In this document: one piece after another, positions 16,202 through 24,223 of the stretch | Layout: every line of letters begins with the position of its first letter | Position numbering within the stretch: the stretch's first letter is position 1 | From: an uncultured Clostridia bacterium | GTDB taxonomy: Bacteria > Bacillota > Clostridia > Lachnospirales > Anaerotignaceae | Assembly (NCBI GenBank): GCA_944377425.1 | Contig: CALWEX010000046.1 | Location: forward strand, 1 to 37,603 | DNA length: 37,603 bases | Direction of reading: 5' to 3' | Program-made: the position numbers and the translations under genes | Notes under the pieces: model-generated | Database searches by the model: none | What the model was told of the DNA's origin: nothing | The model's input: the letters and a program-made list of their open reading frames with translations, nothing else

Positions 16202-16449
16202 CAAAAATGACTGAAAAATCTGTTATTGTTAAAAAGACATTAGACACACGTACAGCCGCGCTTTTTGTTCAGACAGCAAGCAAATTCGAGAGTATGGTTA
16301 AGGTATCTCTTGAAGACAAAATTGTAAATGCAAAAAGCCTTATGTGTATAATTTCTTTAGGTATCAACCCTGATACCGAGATAAAAATTACAGCTGACGG
16401 TGCAGATGAAAAAGAAGCTGTAAACGAAATTGCTGAAATATTAGAATAA
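16198..16449 (+). CDS. crh: HPr/Crh-like protein lacking the active-site His
   Basis: An 83-residue HPr-fold protein. The PTS phosphocarrier site, normally LHARPAA, reads TLDTRTAAL, so the His is Asp (residue 16) and PEP-dependent phosphotransfer should be impossible. The regulatory serine is kept in NAKSLMCIISLGI (Ser47, matching Ser46). This is the Crh pattern: a substrate for HprK and a candidate CcpA co-repressor without sugar transport function. Crh of Bacillus has Gln at the His position. The ATG overlaps the whiA stop. Co-occurrence with hprK six genes upstream supports the role. The symbol is used by analogy. Confidence 0.8.
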   Translation: MTKMTEKSVIVKKTLDTRTAALFVQTASKFESMVKVSLEDKIVNAKSLMCIISLGINPDTEIKITADGADEKEAVNEIAEILE

Positions 16450-16557
16450 TATAAGTGGGTTGAGGGGGAAAAGGAATAAATTAAGCTTTAGGTTTGATGG
16501 TTTCCGTTTTAGAAGTATTTACGGTATTATTAATTACATTATTTAAAAGTAAAAAAC

Positions 16558-16592
16558 AAGGCTGGCGGTATTTTATACCTCCGGCCTTTTTA
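16558..16592. terminator. Bidirectional terminator between the crh and PH-like genes
   Basis: A hairpin with arms at 16558-16570 and 16575-16588 (AAGGC...GGTA with TACC...GCCTT) is flanked by A and T runs. It overlaps the last codons of the minus-strand gene ending at 16573 and can also stop the plus-strand crh transcript. I see no gene in 16450-16557. Confidence 0.7.
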
Positions 16593-17040
16593 GATGCTCA
16601 ATGTTTTGTTTTATATTTTCGGCTGATTCTTTATTAAAAATCATGTACTGGTTTATAAAAGATGCAGTTTTTTGTATTTGTGGCTCTTTTGAAAGAATTA
16701 TTATTTTTACTGTATATACGTTAAACAATTTTTCTATTGGGTTTTGGCATATTTGTAAGCTATCAATAACAGAATAATCTATAGTTGTTGATTTATTTCG
16801 GCCAAAGTCAAGATTTAGCGTAATACCGCTTTTTTCCAAAACAATTTCGGCATTTTTTGCTGTCATAATCATATATATCGATGCTATAACAACTAAAGGT
16901 ATGAATATTCTTAAATAAAATATAGCTGTATATATTTTTGCCGGAGATATAAGTATAGCTATTAAATAAAATATGCCAAGGGCAAAAGTAATTTTTAAAA
17001 TAGGAAAAACTGGCTGGATTTTATGTGTTTTAAAATTCAT
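16573..17040 (-). CDS. Small membrane protein with PH-like domain
   Basis: A 155-residue protein I cannot name. Two membrane helices near the N-terminus (about 13-33 and 43-60) are followed by a soluble, beta-rich part of about 95 residues (EIVLEKSGITLNLDFGRNKSTTIDYSVIDSLQICQNPIEKLFNVYTVKI). This arrangement of a helix pair, then a strand-rich domain with I-D-x-L-x-I/V and a G-x-x-x-V-x-I-like line, recalls bacterial PH (bPH2/YdbT-like) proteins. GAGGTT lies upstream of the ATG. It stands alone on the minus strand between two plus-strand operons. Function unknown. Confidence 0.65.
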   Translation of the reverse strand: MNFKTHKIQPVFPILKITFALGIFYLIAILISPAKIYTAIFYLRIFIPLVVIASIYMIMTAKNAEIVLEKSGITLNLDFGRNKSTTIDYSVIDSLQICQNPIEKLFNVYTVKIIILSKEPQIQKTASFINQYMIFNKESAENIKQNIEHLKRPEV

Positions 17041-17132
17041 ATTTATAACCTCGTATTCTTTAGTTTTATATTATTTTAGCAATACATTTATATTGGGGCA
17101 ATAGCTTTAACTTAATTTTACAAAAATTTTGG

Positions 17133-17161
17133 TTGACGTAAATTAAAGAAAATAATATACT
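17133..17161 (+). promoter_or_regulatory. mgtE promoter
   Basis: TTGACG (17133-17138), a 17-nt spacer and TATACT (17156-17161) give a strong sigma-A promoter. The predicted start near 17168 leaves an untranslated leader of about 240 nt before mgtE, long enough for the control structures described next. Confidence 0.75.
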
Positions 17162-17216
17162 GTTAATGATATTTGTTGTTTAATTGTTTTTTAATCATTT
17201 TTGGAGGTGAATTTTT

Positions 17217-17321
17217 ATGGATAATGGCGAAAGTTATGCTGCGGAACCTGTTCCTTTATGCAATTTTAAACTTAATTTACATTTTTATAGCTATGGCATA
17301 AAAATTCAGCTAAAGGTATAA
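17217..17321 (+). CDS. 34-residue leader ORF upstream of mgtE
   Basis: A short ORF, ATG at 17217 behind a strong ribosome site (TTGGAGGTG, 17201-17209), encodes MDNGESYAAEPVPLCNFK followed by an aromatic-rich tail (LHFYSYGIKI). It ends at 17321 inside the first leader hairpin. Its position between promoter and terminator, and its good ribosome site, fit a regulatory leader peptide whose translation decides between leader structures. The AEPVP segment recalls proline-containing Mg2+ leader peptides such as mgtL, but there is no sequence homology that I can claim. Confidence 0.55.
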   Translation: MDNGESYAAEPVPLCNFKLNLHFYSYGIKIQLKV

Positions 17322-17381
17322 CTATTTTGGTATACCTTCCGTTTTTACGCCACAGCGGTTTAACGCTGTTTTTTTTATGCC
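17295..17381 (+). promoter_or_regulatory. mgtE leader: candidate attenuator with competing structures
   Basis: Three pairings are visible. First, a hairpin AAGGTATA (17313-17320) with TATACCTT (17331-17338). Second, an intrinsic terminator ACAGCG (17352-17357) with CGCTGT (17364-17369) followed by eight T. Third, GGCATAAAAA (17295-17304) is perfectly complementary over 10 bp to TTTTTATGCC (17372-17381). The third would pair the terminator's U-tract and so compete with it. A ribosome on the leader ORF would cover 17295-17304. It matches neither the M-box nor the yybP-ykoY riboswitch that I know. Confidence 0.55.
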
Positions 17382-17409
17382 CAAAATTCAGAAACGGAGG
17401 TAACTGAAA

Positions 17410-18759
17410 ATGGAAGAAAGCAATGTAGAGTTCAGAGAGTGGCTTGAACTTCTTGACGAATGCAAGTATGCTCAGCTGAAAGAAGAAATAAACGAAGAAA
17501 ATGCCGCTAACCTTGCGGAATTTTTTGAAGAAGTACCAGAGGAAAAACGTCTTCTTGTTTTCAGACTTTTAACAAAAGATAATGCCGCTGAAACATTCTC
17601 TTATATGGACAGCGATATGCAGGAGGATATTTTAAATTCCGTTACAGATAACGAAGTTCAGACAATTATTAACGAGTTAAGTGTGGATGATGCCGTTGAC
17701 TTTTTAGGTGAGCTTCCAGCTAATGTAATTACAAGAATACTTAAAAATGTAGACGAGGACAGAAGAAAGATTATAAACCGTTTCCTTAACTATCCTGAAG
17801 ACAGCGCCGGCTCTATTATGACAATAGAGTTTATGGAGCTTCATTGGGACTATACTGTAGGTAAGGCTATGGAGCTTATAAGAAAAACTGGTATAGACAA
17901 GGAAACAATTTATTCATGTTATGTTGTAGACAGCCGCAGAAAGCTTGTTGGAATGGTATCATTAAGAACGCTTCTTTTGTCAAAAGACGACGAGAACGTA
18001 TCGGATATTATGGAAGACGATGTTATATTTGTGCGTACTCTTGACGACCAAGAGGACATTGCCAATATATTCAAAAAATATAACCTTATAGCACTTCCGG
18101 TAGTTGATAACGAGCAGAGGCTTGTAGGTATTATTACAGTTGATGATATCGTAGATGTTATTGAAGAAGAAAACACAGAGGATATTGAGAAAATGTCCGC
18201 TTTGCTTCCTTCAGAAGATGAATATCTTAAAACAAGCGTATTCCATTTGGCAAAAAACAGAATTGTATGGCTCCTTGTTCTTATGATTTCTGGTACTTTG
18301 TCAAGCGCAATAATAAGCGGTTATGATGAGGTGTTATCGTCTTCGGTTTTACTTGCAGCATTTATTCCTATACTTATGGATACAGGCGGAAATGCAGGCT
18401 CTCAGTCTTCAACACTTATTATCCGTGGTATGGCTGTAGGAGAAATTGAGCTTAGCGATGTATTAAGTGTTATTTGGAAAGAACTTAGAGTAGGCGTAAT
18501 ATGCGGTATAATATTAAGTTTAGTTAATTTTATCAGAATATTGGTTTTAGGCGGCACACCTGTTATGGTTAATCTTACAGTAAGCTTAAGCCTTTGCATA
18601 ACTGTTATTATATCAAAATCAATAGGCTGTCTTCTGCCTATGGCCGCAAGAAAGCTGCACTTTGACCCGGCAATAATGGCTGGTCCGCTGATTACAACTG
18701 TAGTTGACTCAGTTTCACTTGTAGTTTTCTTTAATGTTGCTAAAATGTTTGTGCTTTAA
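17410..18759 (+). CDS. mgtE: MgtE magnesium transporter
   Basis: MgtE is a dimeric Mg2+ channel that closes at high cytosolic Mg2+. All domains are present in 449 residues: an N-domain of helical repeats (about 10-130), two CBS domains (SIMTIEFMELHWDYTVGKAMELI from about 138, then DIMEDDVIFVRTLDDQEDIANIFKKYNLIALPVVD), the acidic plug region, and five membrane helices (from about 282). The pore motif PILMDTGGNAGSQSSTLIIRG (about 318-338) is intact. GGAGG lies ahead of the ATG. It is a single-gene unit behind a long structured leader and is closed by its own terminator. Confidence 0.95.
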   Translation: MEESNVEFREWLELLDECKYAQLKEEINEENAANLAEFFEEVPEEKRLLVFRLLTKDNAAETFSYMDSDMQEDILNSVTDNEVQTIINELSVDDAVDFLGELPANVITRILKNVDEDRRKIINRFLNYPEDSAGSIMTIEFMELHWDYTVGKAMELIRKTGIDKETIYSCYVVDSRRKLVGMVSLRTLLLSKDDENVSDIMEDDVIFVRTLDDQEDIANIFKKYNLIALPVVDNEQRLVGIITVDDIVDVIEEENTEDIEKMSALLPSEDEYLKTSVFHLAKNRIVWLLVLMISGTLSSAIISGYDEVLSSSVLLAAFIPILMDTGGNAGSQSSTLIIRGMAVGEIELSDVLSVIWKELRVGVICGIILSLVNFIRILVLGGTPVMVNLTVSLSLCITVIISKSIGCLLPMAARKLHFDPAIMAGPLITTVVDSVSLVVFFNVAKMFVL

Positions 18760-18780
18760 AATACGAAAAGTAAAAATATA

Positions 18781-18818
18781 AAGGCATCTAAAGTTTATAC
18801 TTTGGATGCCTTTTTTGT
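18781..18818. terminator. Bidirectional terminator after mgtE
   Basis: AAGGCATC (18781-18788) pairs with GATGCCTT (18805-18812), extended inside by AAAG/CTTT, and is followed by a T run. It serves mgtE on the plus strand and the DUF362 gene ending at 18831 on the minus strand. Confidence 0.85.
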
Positions 18819-18830
18819 ATATTTAAAAAT

Positions 18831-19982
18831 TTAAAGCTTTGACATTAGTTTTAATATAATTGGTCTTTTAATTTTAACGGCTTTTTGTGGGCATAGCTCC
18901 TGACAGCAGAAACAGTGTATACATTTTTTTAAATTAGCCTTAGCGTGACGATTTTTTATTTTTATAATCTTAGCTGGACAGCTTTCGGCACATATTCCGC
19001 AGCCAACGCATTTTTTTGTAAAAACTGGGTGTGGATATATGTGTGTACTGGCAAAATCAAGAACAAATTTAGGTGTGTTTTTGCCAAAAAAGTGAACGCT
19101 TTTGTTTTCTGGTACAGCAAAATCTTTTATAATGCAATTGTCTAACGGTTCACCAAAAAATTCTGTTTTGCTTAAATCGCTGGAGCAGAGTTTTCTGTCT
19201 ATAGCGCATTTTAAAAGAGGTATCTCTTCTGGCGGTGTATTAATAACTTTTGCTGCTGCCATGTCAAGCTCAAAAGGATTATCACCAGCCATAATAAGAC
19301 CTATTTGCCGTGGTTTTCCGGTTGTTGGGCCATTGCCTTCCATGCCTGTTACAGCATCTAAGAATGAAAGAACAGGGTTTACAAAAGAGCATATATCGCA
19401 AAGGCAGTTTACAAAACTTTCTATGTCCTGGCAGTTAAAGTGGTACTCAGTTTTTTTGCTTCCAGGTATTGCACCAAACATGTTTTTAACTGCTCCTGTC
19501 ATTCTTGTCATACAATGGGTTTTAAGCTTGCCAACAGAAATAACTTTATCGGCTTTTAAAACCATGTTTGTAAGTGTAAGTTCTTTTAGTTTAACACCAT
19601 CTGGATTTTTGACTGTTTTTGATGTTGTGTCAAACGAAAGCTTTGCGCCGGATTTTTTGGCGGCGCTTTCCATGCCTGTATGTTTATATATGCTTTTTAA
19701 AAGAACTTCGTTAAAAGGACCGCCGGGGCTGTCACCTATTTCAACATAGGCACCGTAATCAGTAAGTATTTCCGCAATGGCCGCAATAACAGCAGGGTGG
19801 GTTGTAGCGGCCTCTTTGGGCTCTTTACGCATTACAAGGTTAGCCTTTAAAAGAACACGGTCCCCTTTTTTAATATATTTTTCTATACCGCCTAAGTTGT
19901 CAAAACACTGTTCAACGGCTTTTTTTACGTTTTCATAATTATAGTTTTTGCATTTTTTTATTGAAACAGAAATTTGTATCAT
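18831..19982 (-). CDS. DUF362 protein with C-terminal 2x[4Fe-4S] ferredoxin domain
   Basis: A 383-residue protein common in anaerobes. The DUF362 part covers about residues 1-300 (KGDRVLLKANLV, ATTHPAVIAAIAEIL, GDSPGGP, VGKLKTHCMTRMTGAVKNMFG). The C-terminus has two [4Fe-4S] motifs: CVGCGICAESCP (Cys325-335) and CIHCFCCQELCP (Cys354-364). The family is thought to act in iron-sulfur electron transfer, but no reaction is firmly known for this architecture. The only in-frame ATG lies directly against AGGAG, an unusually short spacing, and an in-frame stop just upstream rules out an earlier start. Translation may be weak or may begin at a nearby non-ATG codon. Confidence 0.88.
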   Translation of the reverse strand: MIQISVSIKKCKNYNYENVKKAVEQCFDNLGGIEKYIKKGDRVLLKANLVMRKEPKEAATTHPAVIAAIAEILTDYGAYVEIGDSPGGPFNEVLLKSIYKHTGMESAAKKSGAKLSFDTTSKTVKNPDGVKLKELTLTNMVLKADKVISVGKLKTHCMTRMTGAVKNMFGAIPGSKKTEYHFNCQDIESFVNCLCDICSFVNPVLSFLDAVTGMEGNGPTTGKPRQIGLIMAGDNPFELDMAAAKVINTPPEEIPLLKCAIDRKLCSSDLSKTEFFGEPLDNCIIKDFAVPENKSVHFFGKNTPKFVLDFASTHIYPHPVFTKKCVGCGICAESCPAKIIKIKNRHAKANLKKCIHCFCCQELCPQKAVKIKRPIILKLMSKL

Positions 19983-20103
19983 CTCCTAATAATTCAGAAT
20001 TTAATAATGTAAGGATACCACAGTTTATAATTTTAAACTATACTATATTTTAAGTCTTTGTGCTAAAATAAATATAATGTTTTCTAAAAGGAGATAATCA
20101 CAA

Positions 20104-21333
20104 ATGAAAGAAAATTTTATACTTAACAGAAAAAAGTTTTTAAATAAACTGGAAAATAACGATTTAGCTGTTTTATATGCTGGCAAAGCGCCTGTAAAGC
20201 GTGGAGACGAGTTTTATCCATTTACTCCGGACAGAAATTTTTATTACGTAACAGGAATAGACAGAGAAAATTTAATACTTGTTATGGGAAAAACAGAAAA
20301 AGGCTGTTTTGAAAGGCTTTATATTGAGCCGGATAATGGTCAGATGGCGCGCTGGGTTGGTGCCAACATAACAGCAAAAGAAGCAGAAGAAATAAGCGGA
20401 ATTAAAGATATAAAATTTTTATCTGATTTAGCTGAGGATTTAAAAAATTTATCTTCCGGCACAAAACGCCTTTTTATGGATTTTGAAAGAAAAGATTTAA
20501 ACATAAAAGAATTAACAGAAGAAATGCGCGGCATTTTTGGTGGCATACCTTTTGAGGATTTATTCCCTGTATTTGCGCAGATGCGTGTTATTAAAGAAAA
20601 CTGGGAAATTGAGCTTATACGCAAAGCCGGTGATATAACAAGGCTTGGTATTGAAGAAATGATGAAAAACGCAAAACCGGGAATGATGGAGTACGAAATA
20701 GAGGCATATTATGACTTTGTTTTAAGGAAAAACGGTGTTAAAGATAAGGCTTTTCAAACAATAGCGGCTTCTGGTATGAATGGCACTGTGCTTCATTACA
20801 TGAATAGCAGCAAAAGAACAGAAGAAAACGACCTTATATTAATTGACGCAGGAGCACAGTGGGGATATTACAGCGGCGATATATCAAGAACTTTCCCTGT
20901 AAGCGGTAAGTTTACGCCTTTGCAGAAAACAGTTTACAACATTGTTTTAAAAGGCCAGCAGCTTATTATAGATAACATTAAGCCGGGGGTAATGTATCCA
21001 GAGCTTAACGAAATGCTTAAGGAGTATTATTTTGATGAGCTTAAAAAGCTTGGTCTTGTTAAAACAAAAGAAGAAGTATTTAACTATTATTTCCATGGTG
21101 TAAGCCACTTTATAGGTGCCGAAACCCACGATGTAGGCGACAGAAGCCAAAGCTTAAAGCCGGGTATGGTTATTAGTGTTGAGCCGGGACTTTATATTGA
21201 GGAATGGGGCATAGGCATAAGAATAGAGGATGACGCCCTTGTAACTGAAAACGGCTGTGAGATACTTACCAAAAACATGATTAAAACAGTTGAAGATATA
21301 GAAAGATTTATGGCGGAGAGTAAAAATGCCTGA
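20104..21333 (+). CDS. pepP: Xaa-Pro aminopeptidase (M24B)
   Basis: A cytoplasmic metallo-aminopeptidase that removes N-terminal residues before proline. The N-terminal AMP_N domain (about 1-150, GDEFYPFTPDRNFYYVTGI) is followed by the pita-bread catalytic domain. All metal ligands are visible: Asp248 and Asp259 (LIDAGAQWGYYSGDISRTFP), His335 (HGVSHFIG), Glu360 (SVEPGLYIEE) and Glu375 (IRIEDD), with His342 also conserved. The 409-residue length is normal. AAAAGGAGATAATCACA lies ahead of the ATG. It overlaps the next gene by 8 bp, so the two are co-translated. Confidence 0.94.
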   Translation: MKENFILNRKKFLNKLENNDLAVLYAGKAPVKRGDEFYPFTPDRNFYYVTGIDRENLILVMGKTEKGCFERLYIEPDNGQMARWVGANITAKEAEEISGIKDIKFLSDLAEDLKNLSSGTKRLFMDFERKDLNIKELTEEMRGIFGGIPFEDLFPVFAQMRVIKENWEIELIRKAGDITRLGIEEMMKNAKPGMMEYEIEAYYDFVLRKNGVKDKAFQTIAASGMNGTVLHYMNSSKRTEENDLILIDAGAQWGYYSGDISRTFPVSGKFTPLQKTVYNIVLKGQQLIIDNIKPGVMYPELNEMLKEYYFDELKKLGLVKTKEEVFNYYFHGVSHFIGAETHDVGDRSQSLKPGMVISVEPGLYIEEWGIGIRIEDDALVTENGCEILTKNMIKTVEDIERFMAESKNA

Positions 21334-22051
21334 TTTTAAAGAAACTGATTTATATTTACCAGTTAAAAGCTTGTTTGAGGATATGGGCTTTACTGTTAGG
21401 GCTGAGGTTAAAGACTGCGACCTTTTTGCTGTTATGGATGACAAAACAGTTGTGGCAGAATTAAAAAAAAGCTTTAATATAACCCTCGTGTATCAGCTTT
21501 TAGACCGTCAGACATTTTGCAAAAATGTTTATGCAGTTATACCGCGGCCTAAAAAGGGCGCTAAAGACAAAAACTTTAAAAGTATGGTTAAACTATGCAG
21601 AAAGCTTGATTTTGGTTTAATAACGGTTGCTTTGGATAGTCCTGTAAAGTTTGCTGAAATTATAATTTCCCCAAATGAAATAAGCAATATAACAAATTAC
21701 AAAAAGAAAGCATTAGCAGCAAAAGAAGCTGATTTAAGAAGCGGAGACTATAATATCGGCGGAAGTACTGGTAAAAAAATAATTACAGCCTACAGAGAAA
21801 AATCTATTGAGCTTTTATGTCTTATTAGTGTTTTTGGGCCTGTAAGCGGTGCCAGTCTGCGTGAAATGGGCTATGAAAAAGGTGTATATTCAATTTTATA
21901 CAAAAACTATTACAAATGGTTTAAAAAAGAAGGAAAAGGTATATACGGCATTTCTGAAAGCGGAAAAAAGGCTGTTTATGATGAGAAGTATAAAAGTATT
22001 GTTGAGTATTATATGAACAAATTTAATAACCAAAAAACAAAAGAGCCCTAA
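21326..22051 (+). CDS. DUF2161 protein (PD-(D/E)XK nuclease-like)
   Basis: A 241-residue protein matching the DUF2161 family, annotated as a PD-(D/E)XK-type phosphodiesterase fold. The N-terminal segment (LPVKSLFEDMGFTVRAEVKDCDLFAVMDDKTVVAELKKSFN) shows the nuclease-like pattern: an acidic D-x-x-A/V, then E-x-K (AELKK, about 46-50). The C-terminal third is a wHTH-like region (ELLCLISVFGPVSGASLREMGY ... YGISESGKKAVYD). The substrate is unknown. The start lies inside pepP (GCGGAGAG as ribosome site), so it is translationally coupled to the peptidase. Confidence 0.8.
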   Translation: MPDFKETDLYLPVKSLFEDMGFTVRAEVKDCDLFAVMDDKTVVAELKKSFNITLVYQLLDRQTFCKNVYAVIPRPKKGAKDKNFKSMVKLCRKLDFGLITVALDSPVKFAEIIISPNEISNITNYKKKALAAKEADLRSGDYNIGGSTGKKIITAYREKSIELLCLISVFGPVSGASLREMGYEKGVYSILYKNYYKWFKKEGKGIYGISESGKKAVYDEKYKSIVEYYMNKFNNQKTKEP

Positions 22052-22063
22052 GGCTCTTTTATT
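22038..22063 (+). terminator. Terminator overlapping the DUF2161 stop codon
   Basis: AAAGAGCC (22040-22047) pairs with GGCTCTTT (22052-22059) around a CTAA loop, followed by T residues. The stop codon of the DUF2161 gene is in the loop, so the stem contains the last codons. It closes the pepP operon. Confidence 0.85.
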
Positions 22064-22130
22064 TTGCAGTTTAAACTATAATATTAAATAAATTTGGTGG
22101 AGTATTTTTTAAACACCAAAATAAATATTA

Positions 22131-24086
22131 TCAGTTTGTATATAACAAAACTTCTGTTGCTGAATCAATTAAGGAGCCTTCTTTTGGAAACTGATTTATA
22201 ATTGTTTTGCCGTTGCCTAAAATTTGGTAATTTATATCCATTGAAGAAAGCTCTTTTTCAGCTTCTGTTGTATTTTGTAAAATATAATTTTTAATAAAAA
22301 TGCCTTGGGCAGAACTGCTGTTTTGAGTATTATAAGATGGTTCTATACAAAGGTATTTTATTGACTTTTCAATTATGTTTTTAAATATTGGTGCTGCCGT
22401 TGTTACTCCGTCAGCGTATTCTTCCGGCTTATGAATTACAACAATAGCGGCTAAAGACGGATTTTCAGCAGGCAGAAACCCTGCGAAAGTTATTGTATAC
22501 ATATCTTGGCTTCTGTCGCCTTGCTCGCCTGTACCGGATTTTCCGGCTATGTTGTAGCCGTCTATTTTGGCTTTTTTGCCTGTGCCTGAATTAACAACAG
22601 TTACCATGTATTTTTTTACAAGCTCACAAGAGCTTTCTGAAAGTACATATCTGCGTATTTGCGGTTTGTTTTCTTTAATGGTATTGCCGTTTTTATCAAT
22701 AACAGCAGAAACAACATAAGGCTGCATAAGCTTTCCGCCGTTGGCTATTGAACACAGGGCAGTTAATGACTGTAGTGCTGTAGCATTAAAAGACTGACCA
22801 AAAGAACAGGTTGCAAGCTCTACAGGCCCTAATTCTTCTTTTGAGTAAATAAGTGCTGACGCGCTTTCTTCAAAAGGAAGGTCTATACCGCTTTTTTCAC
22901 CAAAGCCGAAACTTTTTTGATATTCATAAAACTTATTCCTGCCCATTTTTTCAACAATATCCATCATGGCACAGTTGCAGGAGCTGGATATGGCTTCTTC
23001 TAATGTTTCGGCAAAGTGTCCTGTTCTTCTTATACAGTGTATTTTTCTGTCTTCTATCTGCTTAAACCCAGCACAATAGAATGTTGTGGAATTGGTTATA
23101 TTTTTTTCGTCAAGGGCGGCACCTGTTAAAAGGGGTTTAAATATAGAGCCAGGCTCAAATGTAGAGCTTATATTGTAGTTTTTCCACATAAGACTTAAAT
23201 ACTCAGACTGTTCCTGAGGTGTTAAAGTGTTGTATTTTTCTTGAGTTATATTAACAGGCTTAGAAGGATTGTTTAAATCAAAATCATATGAATCCGCCAT
23301 AGCCAGAATTTCGCCTGTAATTGGATTCATCATTATAACTGAAGAATACTGGCAAGGAAACATTTCCATAGCTTCTTTAACGCCATCAGAGGCTATTTTC
23401 TGTAAATTTATATCTATTGTTGAAACAACAGTGCATCCGTCTTCAGGGGTAATAGTTACTGTTTGTGATGATGAATTATTTATTTGTTTAAATGAGCGGC
23501 CGTCTTTTCCTGTTAAATAATAATTGTAGGTGTTTTCAATGCCGTATAAACTGCCGCCATGGCTAAAGCCTATTACCTTAGAGCCTTTGTCGTTATATGG
23601 ATAATACCGTTTTTGTTTTTCCTCAATATATACACCTTTTAGATTTAATGAGCGTATTTTTTCAGCTGTTTTACTGTCTATTGATTTGGCTATAACTTCA
23701 TAATAAGGGCTGTATTTTAAAGAGCCATCGCTATTAAGTGAAATATATTCATTAAGCTCTTTAATAGGTATTGATAAAATACTGCTTAGGTTGGAAAGAG
23801 TTTTTTGCGTTTCATCACTTTTTGAAGCAGAGTTAAGCTCTATAAGAGTTTGAGGCTCAAGTATAATATCGTATATAGGTATGCTTTTAGAAAGCACATT
23901 TTTGTTTCTGTCAAGTATTTCGCCGCGCTTTGCAGTAAGTGTTACATCGTATCCGCTTATTTGCTGATTTATAGCCATTTGTGTGTATTCCTTGCCGTAG
24001 CAGACTTTTAAATACAAAACTCTTATTGCAAGGCAGAAAAATGCAGAAAAAAATACTGCAAATACAAAATATAATTTACTTTTCAT
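22131..24086 (-). CDS. Class B penicillin-binding protein (SpoVD/PBP2 type) with PASTA-like tail
   Basis: A bitopic DD-transpeptidase of 651 residues. One N-terminal membrane anchor (YFVFAVFFSAFFCLAIRVLYL) is followed by a PBP-dimer domain (LTAKRGEILDRNKNVL on). The transpeptidase domain has SxxK in GSIFK (Ser314), SxN in SSCN (about 369) and KSG in AGKSGTGEQ (about 516). A short C-terminal region (about 590-651; YNTQNSSSAQGIFIKNYIL, then NQFPKEGSLIDSATEVLLY) resembles a PASTA domain. The ATG at 24086 is preferred because GGAGGG lies 4 bases upstream; a TTG at 24098 overlaps that site. It is divergent from blaI, with BlaI-type dyads over its promoter. That points to beta-lactam induction and not to a sporulation role, though the sequence resembles SpoVD. 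Confidence 0.9.
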   Translation of the reverse strand: MKSKLYFVFAVFFSAFFCLAIRVLYLKVCYGKEYTQMAINQQISGYDVTLTAKRGEILDRNKNVLSKSIPIYDIILEPQTLIELNSASKSDETQKTLSNLSSILSIPIKELNEYISLNSDGSLKYSPYYEVIAKSIDSKTAEKIRSLNLKGVYIEEKQKRYYPYNDKGSKVIGFSHGGSLYGIENTYNYYLTGKDGRSFKQINNSSSQTVTITPEDGCTVVSTIDINLQKIASDGVKEAMEMFPCQYSSVIMMNPITGEILAMADSYDFDLNNPSKPVNITQEKYNTLTPQEQSEYLSLMWKNYNISSTFEPGSIFKPLLTGAALDEKNITNSTTFYCAGFKQIEDRKIHCIRRTGHFAETLEEAISSSCNCAMMDIVEKMGRNKFYEYQKSFGFGEKSGIDLPFEESASALIYSKEELGPVELATCSFGQSFNATALQSLTALCSIANGGKLMQPYVVSAVIDKNGNTIKENKPQIRRYVLSESSCELVKKYMVTVVNSGTGKKAKIDGYNIAGKSGTGEQGDRSQDMYTITFAGFLPAENPSLAAIVVIHKPEEYADGVTTAAPIFKNIIEKSIKYLCIEPSYNTQNSSSAQGIFIKNYILQNTTEAEKELSSMDINYQILGNGKTIINQFPKEGSLIDSATEVLLYTN

Positions 24087-24100
24087 AATGCCCTCCAAAA

Positions 24101-24152
24101 ATTACAAGTGTAATATTTATTAAATATTACAACTGTAATAATAAAAAGTCAA
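24101..24152 (-). promoter_or_regulatory. PBP promoter with two BlaI-type operators
   Basis: On the minus strand -35 TTGACT (24152-24147), a 17-nt spacer and -10 TAATAT (24129-24124) form the promoter. The dyad ATTACAACTGTAAT (24126-24139) covers the -10, and a second one, ATTACAAGTGTAAT (24101-24114), sits just downstream of the start point. BlaI/MecI repressors bind TACA-N2-TGTA-type dyads, so this promoter should be shut by the neighbouring BlaI. Confidence 0.8.
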
Positions 24153-24165
24153 TATATTGGCTTTG

Positions 24166-24213
24166 TTGACAGAATGGGCAAAAGTGTTATAATAAAAATA
24201 TTACAGATGTAGG
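24166..24213 (+). promoter_or_regulatory. blaI-blaR1 promoter with BlaI-type operator
   Basis: TTGACA (24166-24171), a 16-nt spacer and TATAAT (24188-24193) give a near-consensus promoter. The dyad ATTACAGATGTAGG (24200-24213) lies at the start point and reaches the ribosome site. It is less perfect than the PBP operators, suggesting looser autorepression. Confidence 0.75.
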
Positions 24214-24223
24214 AGATGATTGT

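Noticed and set aside
17217..17409. M-box or yybP-ykoY riboswitch ahead of mgtE
   Set aside because: The conserved blocks of those classes that I know are not present; only an ORF, simple hairpins and a U-tract complement are visible.
22131..24086. SpoVD, a sporulation-specific PBP
   Set aside because: The sequence type would fit, but the gene is divergent from blaI under two BlaI dyads and a sigma-A-like promoter, not in the mraW-ftsL-spoVD-mur cluster where spoVD usually sits.
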